Assembly: GCA_015832175.1 (NCBI GenBank)
Contig: WJXW01000012.1
Span: forward strand, 20,001-84,000
DNA from: Paraphaeosphaeria minitans
Taxonomy: Eukaryota > Ascomycota > Dothideomycetes > Pleosporales > Didymosphaeriaceae
Reading direction: 5' to 3'
DNA: 64,000 nucleotides
Shown here: positions 11,721-22,412 of the stretch, piece by piece
How positions within the stretch are numbered: position 1 is the stretch's first letter
Layout: each line of letters begins with the position of its first letter
Translations under genes and position numbers: made by a program
The notes under the pieces: generated by a model
The model's input: only the letters and a program-made list of their open reading frames with translations
Database searches by the model: none
Told to the model about the DNA's origin: nothing

Positions 11721-12699
11721 TGTACTAACTATTAAGGACTAAGAACCTAATAAGGAATAGAAAGTTATTATAACGCTATTTAGTTACTAACGCGTTACTA
11801 TAGAGCAAAGTAAGTAATTAGATTTACCTAACTTACAACTATACAAAGATCTAGAAGATAACTCTAATATATACTACAACGTAGAAAACGTAGAAGAGAT
11901 ACTAAGATCTCCTACTCCTTACCTATAAAGTAGGCAGGAAGAAGATAACCCTATATCACCTAAGTATAAACTAAATGTTTAGGACTATATAGAACCCTAC
12001 TAGGTACTAAAAGGAATGTAACCCTACAAAAATAAGAAGTTAGACTACGTACTAAAGTACTACCTAGACTACTAAAATCCTACACACTAATTCTATATAT
12101 AGACGCATTACGAAGAACTAACATACGCACAATATAAGGTGGAGAAAGAGAAGAATAAGAAATAACCTAAAAGAAAACTACGCTATAAATAAATGTGGAC
12201 AAACTACCCTATTACAGCTTGCGACAAACACCTCTAGAATAAATAATAAGTAAAATACTTTCCTTATCTTATACTAAAGGGTAATAAATGCTGTAACATG
12301 CTTATTAATAGAGACTACATATAACTATACTAGTACACGTGTCTAAACTAAGACTGCGAATACTACTATATAGCTAAACACTTAGACAGCTTTGCAAACT
12401 ACCCTATATAAGAAGTAATAATAGAACTACTAATTTAACCAGTATATAGGAGCGGTGAAGACTGCGGGAGGAAAAACAGAAGAACATCCTTATAAGAAAA
12501 AGAAGAAGAAGACAATCTATATAAACTATATACTTAAGAATAACAATAGAAGCAGATACTTAGAAACGTATACTAGGTACTAGAACTTAACTATAACCTA
12601 CACGAATAGATGTCTTTTTTAGGCCTAAACTTAGATAAGAAAACGCCTTTATTAAATTAAATACTATAGTAAGTATAGCATTAGTTAAGCTACTAGTAT

Positions 12700-15600
12700 A
12701 GCTTAAAGGAATATAGGCTTAAGCTCTTATAGACTTAGGAGTAGGAAGGAACTTTATATCTTATTAGATAGTAAGACAAGCAGAACTTGTAATATTAAAG
12801 AAAAAAGTACCCTATATTGTCTATGTCGCGAATAGATCCCTAATGCCTAAGACACCTTAAATATACTAGGAGGTTACTACCACAATAATAGTCTAAGGAC
12901 ATAGAGAGAAACTTACCTTAGATATCTTACTAGAATCTAAGTATAAGTTAGTCTTAGAATTACCTTAGTTAATAATACACAACCTACAGATTAACTAGGG
13001 TATAAAGAAAATATCGTTTAAACGCTATAATTATGTATTATAAGTAAAGCCTATGTATTAACTAAAAATAATAGTAGATAAGGGAGTTATTAACAACATA
13101 ATACTGTAATAAATAGTTAAAAAATAGAAGCATACCTTAGCAGACGCTAGTAGGAACTACTAGGTTAAGAAGTGTAAGAAGGAGGATAATAGTACACCCC
13201 TCACCTTACTAAGAGAGTATAGGAAATAGACATATATGTTTATAGAAAAGAAAGGAAAAGCAAACCTACTAGAACATTAACCCTAGGATCTTATAATAGA
13301 CCTAGAAGAAGGGAAGACGCCACCCTTTAGACCACTATATAGTAAGATAGGAGAGGAACTTCTTAAAGAACGTAATTTTATTAAGATAAACCTTAAGAAA
13401 GGATATATATAACTATTAAAGTTACTAGCAGTAAGCCCTTTTATATTTATTAAGAAAAAGGATAGATTAGATAGACTATACGTTAACTACTAATAACTTA
13501 ACAACATAATAATAAAGAACTAATATCTACTACTAAACATTATAGAGTTACGAGATTAATTATCTTAAGCCAAGATATTCACAATAATGGATCTAAGAGA
13601 CAGTTACCACCTTATACAAATTAAAAAAAGTGAAGAATAGAAAACAGCGTTTTAATTACGCTATAGACTATTTAAATATAAGATTATGCCTTTTAGACTT
13701 ACAAACGCACTAGTAGCTTTTATAGCACTTGTTAACAATATACTCTATAAATATCTAGACATATTTATTATCGCGTATATAGATAATATCCTTGTCTTTT
13801 TTAAAAACAAATTAGACTACACTAAGCATGTATAGATAGTACTAGAAGTATTAGACAAAGTATGTCTTTGCATTAAACTTAAGAAATGTAAGTTTAACGT
13901 TAAATAACTCAAATTCCTAGGACACATTATTACTACAGAAGGAATTAAGATAGCACTAAGTAAAGTTAAATACATTAAGAACTGGCTAATACTAAAAATA
14001 GCTAAGAACATCTAAGAATTCTTAGGATTCTGTGGATTTAACTAATAATTTATCTAAGATTACGCAAAGGTTACGATACCTTTAATAAATCTTATAAAGA
14101 AGGATGTACTTTTTAAATGGACAGATAAGTGTAGAATGTTATTCTAACTCCTTAAGACAGCATGTATTATGGAACCTGTCCTTATTTATTTTAGAAGCGA
14201 TAAACTATTACGCTTTAAAATAGACGCTAGCGATCTTACGCTAGACGCCTATACTAAATAAGAACATAATAGTAAATAGCACCTAATTACCTATTACTTA
14301 TACAAATTTAATAACGCCAAAACACGATACAACATATATAATAAAGAACTCTACGCTATTATTAAAGCTTTAAAGCACTAGAGGATTTATGCACTTAGTT
14401 ACTTAACGCTAGAAATCTACACAGATTATAAGAACCTTCTAAGGTTTACAACAACAAAAGAACTTATACCATAATAATAAAGATAGTCGCAAACTACTAG
14501 GCAGTATAAGTTTAGAATTATCTATATAGCTAGGAAAGAAAATGGCAGAGCAGACGCTCTTAGCTAACAAAGTAATCTAGTAGGAGAAAAGGCAAAAACC
14601 TTCTCCGCAATCCTTCGCAAAGCCAAAGATAAATCTCTAGAGCTAATAGTAGAACTAAATTAACTTTTAGTAATTAACTAAGAAGTTCTAGAACATCTAC
14701 AGACTAAGATTATCTAATAATACTACGATAACCCTATGTACGGACACCTAGGTATTATAAAAACAATAGAACTTATCTAAAGGAATTACACCTTTAGAGG
14801 AATTAAGGAAGCTATAATAGCTTACATCTACAAATATGTAGAATACTAGAGAAATAAACACAGCACACATCTTAAATATAGAGAGATATAAGTAATTAGA
14901 ATACTAATAGCACTATAAGAAGACATTGTTATAGATTTTATTATAGGAATTCTAAACTCTAGGGATTTAACAACAGGAATTAAATACGACAGCATACTAG
15001 TAGTAGTTTACTAACTAACTAAGTATGTTAAGCTCATTCTATGTCTTAAAAGAATAATAGTAAAGGAACTCGCTTTTCTTATCCTGGACTAACTAGTTAG
15101 ACACCACAGAATCCCAAAAATAATTATTAGTAATAGAGATAAGCTCTTTACGTTAAATTATTAGACAACACTTATAGCACTGCTTAGAACGAAACAAAAA
15201 CTATTAACAGCTTACTATCTATAAATAAACAGATAGACAGAACGTACAAACTAAACTATAGAAACATACCTACGCATCTACTACAACAGTTAGAAGAATA
15301 ACTAGATTTTATTACTACCTATGGCACAGTTAGCCTATAATAATAAAGTATTAGTAGTATTAGGACATACACTATTCTATGTAAACTATAGAAGACACCT
15401 ACATCTTTTTAACCAACAATTTCCTACGACAATTAAAGCAAAAGAAGCTATAGATATAGTAGAAAATATAAAGAAAATACACTAACAACTCTAAGAAAAT
15501 CTTAAGAAAGCTTAGCAGCAATTAATTTTATATTAAAATTAAAAACGAAAAATAGCACCTTAGCTAAAGAAGGGGGATAAAGCATATCTGCTTATAAAGA

Positions 15601-15970
15601 ACCTTTAAACTTAGAAGAACAAACACAAGAAACTAGATTATATTAAGGTTAGACTATTTTACATTTCTAAGCAAATATCACTAGTAAACTATAAGTTAGA
15701 ACTACCGCCAGATGTAAAGATACACCTAGTATTCCACGTATTACTACTGGAACTAGTAGACCCTAATACACTAGTTAAAACCACCTTTTATCACTAGACT
15801 AAAGAAGAAAATAAATTTGAGGTTAAAAGAATTCTAGAATATAATTAGCACAATAACACGTACCTTGTTAAGTGGAAAGGTTACCTACATAGCGAAAACA
15901 CCTAGAAACTAAAGAATAATCTAGGAAACTGTTAGTAAAAGATTAAGGAATTCCACCAGAAATAACTAGG
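12700..15970 (+). pseudogene. Element 1 pol remnant (PR-RT-RH-IN-chromodomain)
   Basis: Protease is marked near 12728 by A-L-I-D-L-G, where D-S-G is expected. Reverse transcriptase runs about 13290-13830, with the active-site motif Y-I-D-N at 13776-13787, where functional enzymes have Y-x-D-D. RNase H follows (about 14180-14560). The integrase zinc-binding region with an H-L-G motif lies near 14748, and the integrase core near 14930-15300. A chromodomain ends the frame (about 15815-15930), recognisable from E-V-K-R-I-L and Y-L-V-K-W-K-G-Y. Several catalytic positions are lost, and stops of the TAG and TAA types occur throughout. Confidence 0.85.
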
Positions 15971-16089
15971 ACGCACCTAGGAATCACCACCAGCATAAGG
16001 GCTAGCCTATAAAATAGACTAGTTAATTACCTTAGCGCCTAACAGCGCGTTAGGATTTATTAACGCAGTAGCTTATGCTAACTCCTCCT

Positions 16090-16567
16090 ACGCCTTAAGC
16101 GCTTCTAACTTGTCTATAGTACTTATACTATAATTAAATAATTCTTATTTCTTCTAATGTAATTTCTTTTACTAATTACGTAAGCGCGCTATCTTCTCTT
16201 ACGCCTAATAGGCGCGAAAGAGAGCTACCTTAACTAGCTCTTTCTTAATATAAAGCTTTACCTCTTTTTTAGCCTCTAACTTTTCTAACCTCTCTATTTT
16301 AGTATCTATTTTTAAATAATCTAGTAAAGGGATCTCCTTAGGCTTACACTTCTAGTTTCCCTATTTAATATAGTTAGTACACTAAGAGTGTAAAGAAGAA
16401 AGATAATAAGTATATTTCTTCTTAGCGTAGTATAAATAGGCAACTATTATAAAAACGTAGTCTTTCTTAAGACAATTAGCTTAACTATAGCGATATTAAA
16501 TAGAACGAGATAATAACTTTATAGGTAGTTAACTTATAAAGATATTAAGCTTAGAGGGAGAGGATAA
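16090..16567 (-). pseudogene. Antisense coiled-coil ORF remnant in element 1 3' region
   Basis: Between the chromodomain and the right LTR, the minus strand shows a long low-complexity frame interrupted only by RIP-type stops. It has a cysteine near K-C-K-P-K-E-I-P, then a Lys/Glu/Leu-rich stretch typical of a coiled coil (E-R-L-E-K-L-E-A), ending near I-D-K-L-E-A-L. From memory this resembles abundant fungal hypothetical proteins with a cysteine cluster followed by a coiled coil. Function is unknown, and the frame could be non-coding. Confidence 0.4.
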
Positions 16568-17023
16568 TATTAGAATCTAGCTATGTGTAAGTAGTAGGGC
16601 ACGAGCTTATTAGACTACTAGTCTGCTAGAGTTAGCTAACTAAGCAGTTAGGTAATAGGTTACAGGTTTTAAAGGTCCTAAGGACCGCACAGGCCTTGCC
16701 TATATAGGAACTCTAGGACGCGTAGGACTCGCCCGTACAGGACTCTAGGACATATGGGACTCTAGGACATATAGGACTCTAGGACATATGGGATTCTAGG
16801 ATGTGTGGGACTACTTAGTATATAGGAACGTGAGAATAAGCTTCTTATACTTGTGTTTAATCTATTTATTAATTTATTATTTGGATTCTAGTAGACTAAA
16901 TTGTTAACTCATTACACTTTGTAAGATACTATTATATTAATAAGACCTTCTACTTTCTATAAGTACTCCTGCCTAAGAACTAACCTTAACCCTTTAGAAC
17001 TAGCTACCCTCTTGGATTTAACA
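16568..17023 (+). repeat. Element 1 right LTR
   Basis: 456 bp, the same length as the left LTR, ending GGATTTAACA. It differs from the left LTR by transitions only, as far as seen. Its first 35 bases are far more mutated (CAGCCGCGCG became TAGCTATGTG). Confidence 0.92.
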
Positions 17024-17028
17024 CCTTT

Positions 17029-19361
17029 TAGGGAGTAGAAAGTGCGCTAAAAGTGCGTCTTAAATATTAAGCTATAAAGGTGTTTTAATAGCCTATCTAG
17101 GGCTCCTTTACGCCCTAATTCTAGATCTGTCGCCTGTTTATGCCTAGGAGGAATACATATAGCGCTATATACAAAAGTGCGCTGTGCACTTTTTACTTAC
17201 TTAGTTAGTAGAAAGTGCGTTTTAAATATTAAGCTATATAGGTGTTAAAATAGCCTATCTAGGGCTCCTTTGCGCCCTAATTCTAGATCTATCGCCTATT
17301 TGTGCTTAGAAAGAATATATATAGCGCTATATATAAAAGTGCGCTACGCACTTTTTACCTTTTAAGGAGTAGAAAGTGCGCTAAAAGTGTATCTTAAACG
17401 TTAAGCTATAGAGGTGTTTTAATAGCCTATTTAGGGCTCCTTTACGCCCTAATTCTAGATCTATCGCCTATTTATGCCTAGAAGGAATATATATAGTGCT
17501 ATATACAAAAGTGCGCTACGCACTTTTTATCTACTTAGTTAGCAGAAAGTGCGTCTTAAACGTTAAGCTATATAAGTGTTTAGATAGCCTATCTAGGGCT
17601 CTTTTACGCCCTAATTCTAGATCTGTCGCCTGTTTATGCCTAGGAGGAATATATGTAGCGCTATATATAAAAGTGCGCTACGCACTTTTTACCTCTTAGA
17701 GAGTAGAAAGTGCGCTAAAAGTGCGTCTTAAACATTAAGCTATAGAGGTGTTTTAATAGCCTATCTAGGGCTCTTTTACGCCCTAATTCTAGATTTATCG
17801 ACTATTTGTGCCTAGGAGAAATATATATAGCGCTATATATAAAAGTGCGCTGTGCACTTTTTACTTACTTAGTTAGTAGAAAGTGCGTTTTAAATATTAA
17901 GCTATATAGGTGTTAAAATAGCCTATCTAGGGCTCCTTTGCGCCCTAATTCTAGATCTATCGCCTATTTGTGCTTAGAAAGAATATATATAGCGCTATAT
18001 ATAAAAGTGCGCTATGCACTTTTTACCTTTTAAGGAGTAGAAAGTGCGCTAAAAGTGTATCTTAAACGTTAAGCTATAGAGGTGTTTTAATAGCCTATTT
18101 AGGGCTCCTTTACGCCCTAATTCTAGATCTATCGCCTATTTATGCCTAGAAGGAATATATATAGTGCTATATACAAAAGTGCGCTACGCACTTTTTACCT
18201 ACTTAGTTAGCAGAAAGTGCGTCTTAAACGTTAAGCTATATAGGTGTTTAGATAGCCTATTTAGGGCTCCTTTACGCCCTAATTCTAGATCTATCGCCTG
18301 TTTATGCCTAGGAGAAATACATATAGCGCTATATACAAAAGTGCGCTACACACTTTTTACCTCTTAAGAAGTAAAAAGTGCGCTAAAAGTGCATCTTAAA
18401 TATTAAGCTATAAAGGTGTTTTAATAGCTTATTTAGGGCTCCTTTACGCCCTAATTCTAGATTTATCGCCTATTTATGCCTAGGAGGAATATATATAGCG
18501 CTATATACAAAAGTGCGCTGTGCACTTTTTACCTACTTAGTTAGTAAAAAGTGTGTCTTAAACGTTAAGCTATGCAGGCGTTTAGATAGCCTATCTAGGG
18601 CTCTTTTGCGCCCTAATTCTAGATCTGTCGCCTGTTTATGTCTAGGAGGAATACATGTAGCGCTATATACAAAAGTGTGCTGTGCACTTTTTACCTCTTA
18701 AGGAGTAGAAAGTGCGCTAAAAGTGCGTCTTAAACGTTAAGCTATAGAGGTGTTTTAATAGCCTATCTAGGGCTCTTTTGCGCCCTAATTCTAGATCTGT
18801 TACCTATTTGTGCCTAGGAGGAATACATATAGCGCTATATACAAAAGTGCGCTGCGCACTTTTTACCTACTTAGTTAGTAGAAAGTGCGTTTTAAACGTT
18901 AAGCTATATAGGTGTTTAGATAGCCTATCTAAGGCTCCTTTACACCCTAATTCTAGATCTATTGCCTATTTATGCCTAGGAAGAATATATATAGCGCTAT
19001 ATATAAAAGTGCGCTACGCACTTTTTACCTCTTAGAGAGTAGAAAGTGCGCTAAAAGTGCGTCTTAAACGTTAAGCTATAAAGGTGTTTTAATAGCCTAT
19101 TTAGGGCTCCTTTACGCCCTAATTCTAGATCTGTCGCCTATTTGTGCCTAGGAGGAATATATATAGCGCTATATACAAAAGTGCGCTGCGCACTTTTTAC
19201 CTACTTAGTTAGTAGAAAGTGCGTCTTAAACGTTAAGCTATATAAGTGTTTAGATAGCCTATCTAGGGCTCCTTTACGCCCTAATTCTGAATCTGTCGCC
19301 TATTTGTGCCTAGGAGGAATATATGTGGCGCTATATACAAAAGTGCGCCATGTACTTTTTA
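17029..19361 (+). repeat. RIP-mutated rDNA spacer repeat array, right part
   Basis: About fourteen mutated spacer units continue the array interrupted by element 1. Junction types alternate A,B,A,B without exception (junctions near 17030, 17195, 17354, 17529, 17690, 17868, 18027 and on to 19198), so the real repeat unit is a dimer of about 334 bp. The array ends in the same single-copy spacer as at 2121. Confidence 0.92.
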
Positions 19362-20441
19362 CTCCTTATTTATCCTTAATAAATGTATTCTTTTTTCCCT
19401 AACTTATAAGGTCTAACCCTACTTATTATTTGTATATTCTATAGCTCTAACTAAGCCCTTATAAGTTATATCTTTACTTATTTACTATTTTTCTTCTTTA
19501 TTCTATTTCTTCTCTACTCTATAAATGTAAAACCTTTCTATAAAATATTATTTTACACCTAAAGTCTGTTCTATACCTATCCTATAAGCTATATATAACT
19601 ACTGTGCAGCACTAGTAAGCTTTATATATAAGTATAAAAGCTTTAGGACCTCTATATAGTGTAGCTAAGCTAAGAAAAATATTTCGCTAAGGTTAGTTAG
19701 TAAACATAATTAGAGCGCTTTACTTTATAGGCGTTATATAGGTCTTTGCGTTTTCCTATACAAAAATAGCTCTACTTAAAATTTTTCTAAGCACTTGGCT
19801 GCGCGCTAATGTATATATATTAGATAGGGTTTCCTAAACCTATAAGAAGAGGTTAAAATGCGCTAATTAGCCTTTAAGACCTTAGGTTCCTTACTAGCTT
19901 AATCTATGTCCCTAATAGCTACTAGTAACGTTAACTCTAGTTAGCTAGCTATTATAGAGTTAGGTCTACTCTTAGTCTCTTACTTAGGTAGGTTAACGCC
20001 TATATTAGTAAGTAGTTAATATTTACGTTAGCTGCACCTAGGCTTAAAGAGGGAATCTAAAACTTTATTATTTTATAGTAGTAGGCACTTTTTCGCGTTT
20101 ATAGATTATTAGTAACTACTACTATCCTTTAGTAAGTGTTTAAGGGTAAGTTTTAGCAGATAATAGCCTATAATAGGGCTTAATTAGCTATAAGCTTCCT
20201 CCTCTTAGGGAATATATATAGCGAAGGTTAGTAGCCCTATACCTAATACCTCTCATCGCGGCCTATTCTCTAGAGAACTTAGTAGGGGTAATTAAATTAG
20301 TTACGTAGCGTCTAGGCTTCTCTAAAGTGTTTAGCGCCTATAGCTAGGCATAATCTATTATCGCCCTATCTATATAGTAACGCTCCTATCTACCTCCTTT
20401 TAGGGAGGTGTTCCTTCGCCTTAGCGTTAGTATAGGATAGT
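19362..20441 (+). other. Second rDNA copy: spacer 3' part and 5' external transcribed spacer
   Basis: Colinear with 2121-3205. It is more mutated than that copy before about 2515, and in places less mutated after it (for example TTGGCTGCGCGC near 19795). The two copies were therefore mutated independently. No protein gene is visible. Confidence 0.8.
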
Positions 20442-21182
20442 TATCTAGTTAATTCTGCTAGTAGTTATATACTTATCTTAAAGATTAAGCTATGTATATT
20501 TAAGTATAACTAAGTATACTATAAAACTGCGAATAGCTTATTAAACTAGTTATTATTTATTTAATAGTACCTTACTACTTAGATAACTATAGTAATTCTA
20601 GAGCTAATATATGCTAAAAACCCTAATTTTAGAAGGGCTATATTTATTAGATAAAAAACTAATACCCTTTAGGGCTCCTCAGTAATTTATAATAACTTCT
20701 TAGATTATATAGCTTTACGCTAGTAACAGTTTATTTAAATTTCTACCCTATTAACTTTTAATAGTAAGGTATTAGCTTACTATAGTTTTTATAGGTAATA
20801 GGGAATTAGGGTTTAATTCTAGAGAGGGAGCCTAAGAAATAGCTACTATATCTAAGGAAGGTAGTAGGCGCGCAAATTACTTAATTCTAATATAAAGAGG
20901 TAGTAATAATAAATACTAATATAGGGCTCTTTTAGGTTTTATAATTAGAATAAGTACAATTTCAACCTTTTAATAAGGAATAATTAGAGGGTAAGTCTAG
21001 TGCTAGTAGCCGTAGTAATTCCAGCTCTAATAATATATATTAAAGTTCTTGCAGTTAAAAAGCTTGTAGTTAAACCTTTAGCCTAACTAGTAGGTTCGCC
21101 TTACTATATACACTTATCTGGCCGGGCCTTTTCTTCTAAAGAACTGTATGCCCTTGACTGGGTGTATTAGGGACTAGGACTT
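20442..21182 (+). rRNA. 18S rRNA gene copy 2, truncated and mutated
   Basis: The first 741 bp of an 18S gene, starting with the same landmark as copy 1 and ending abruptly after GGGACTAGGACTT. There an LTR element begins. The missing 3' part is not found elsewhere in the window. This copy keeps some C/G bases lost in copy 1 (for example CTTGACTGGGTG near 21152). Confidence 0.9.
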
Positions 21183-21398
21183 TGTAATGGGTAGATTATA
21201 ATATTATTATAGTCTTGTGGTATCTAGCGCTAAGGGCTTATAGAGAGTCTATGCGCTAAGCGAGCTAGCTACACAAAACCTATACTACGCGTTAACTCTA
21301 TATATATTAAGTATTATTCTATTAATATTACTAGAGTTATTCTTTTACTATCCTTCCTAGTGTAAAGCTAGTACTATTACCTATAACTAGACTTTACA
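21183..21398 (+). repeat. Element 2 left LTR
   Basis: A 216-bp LTR with ends TGTAA and TTACA, perfect short inverted repeats. The same LTR occurs alone in reverse orientation at 47146-47362. The agreement of the two end points supports these limits. Confidence 0.85.
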
Positions 21399-22412
21399 TA
21401 ATAATACTTCTTCTACAATAGTTTAAGGATAGCTCCTAGAGTTATATAAGCTACTAGTAGGGGGTAGACTTTACCTAAAGCCCCTAAAGGTAGCGAAGAC
21501 CCTCTTACCTAGTATATAGGAGGAGAGCTAGTAATGTGTAACTTAAGTCTACTTTTAATACTTAAGTAGCGTATTCTAGTTACTAAAAAAAAGCGCGATA
21601 AGCTTTGCGCTATATATTAACTTTGTGCCTTAGAAGATAAAATCTCCTAACTTAAAAGTATAAGCTAAACCCCTAGCGTAGTAGCTACTACTAAGAATAT
21701 TAAAATCCTATCTACTAATATATATAAGTAGGACGTGTCTATAGCGTATATAGTAATATACGTTAAGTATACGCTTTAACCTAAGGACCCTACTAAATAT
21801 AGAGGTAAGAACCTTAAAGAGTATTATAAATTCTTTTATTTCTATAAAGTAGCCTTTTGCCTTTTACTACAAGAATTTGTGTAGGATAGAGATAAGGTTA
21901 TCTAGGTAATATAGTACCTTATAGGCGACCTAAGAGAACTATAGTATATATACTATAAGCGCACCTTTAAAGCTAAGGGAGAAATACCTACCTAGAAGTA
22001 CTTTAAGTAGTATATACTTAACTTACTTTTAGACCTAGTAAATTACAGTGTGGAAACAGCTATAGTGTATACTTAGGTAATATAGTAAAAAGACTAAACT
22101 ATTTACTCCTTTATAACCTACCTTAATATCTTTAAAGATTAACTTATACTTTACACTAAAGAGTAAAAGGTATAGCACCTCTTTTCTAAGCTTAAACCTA
22201 AGCTATAGAAGACTATTACTAACTACTATTAGGTGCCTATAACTAGGGAAGACTTTACTACTTTAGGCTCTACGCTTAAGCGAAACCTACACTATATACC
22301 TATAATATAGAAGTTAAGCCTGCGTTATATATTAAAGAAATCTAAGGATACTACGCTAAACTGCTAAATACCTAAAAGTAATAGTAAGACCTAAGATAAG
22401 AAAAGTGTTACT

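Larger units (their letters stand above)
10304..17023 (+). mobile_element. Complete Ty3-type chromovirus (element 1), RIP-inactivated
   Basis: A 6,720-bp element bounded by two 456-bp LTRs that start TG/TA and end AATA/AACA. It sits inside a spacer repeat. The 5-bp target duplication is CCTCT (10299-10303) on the left and CCTTT (17024-17028) on the right, the second copy having one C-to-T change. Internal order is gag with zinc knuckle, protease, reverse transcriptase, RNase H, integrase and chromodomain, the order of Ty3 elements. Frames are broken by many TAG and TAA codons. It is long dead and was mutated after insertion, since its target duplication is also affected. Confidence 0.93.

Noticed and set aside
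9158..19402. Short open frames in the mutated spacer arrays
   Set aside because: They are the same repeat by-products, broken in most units.
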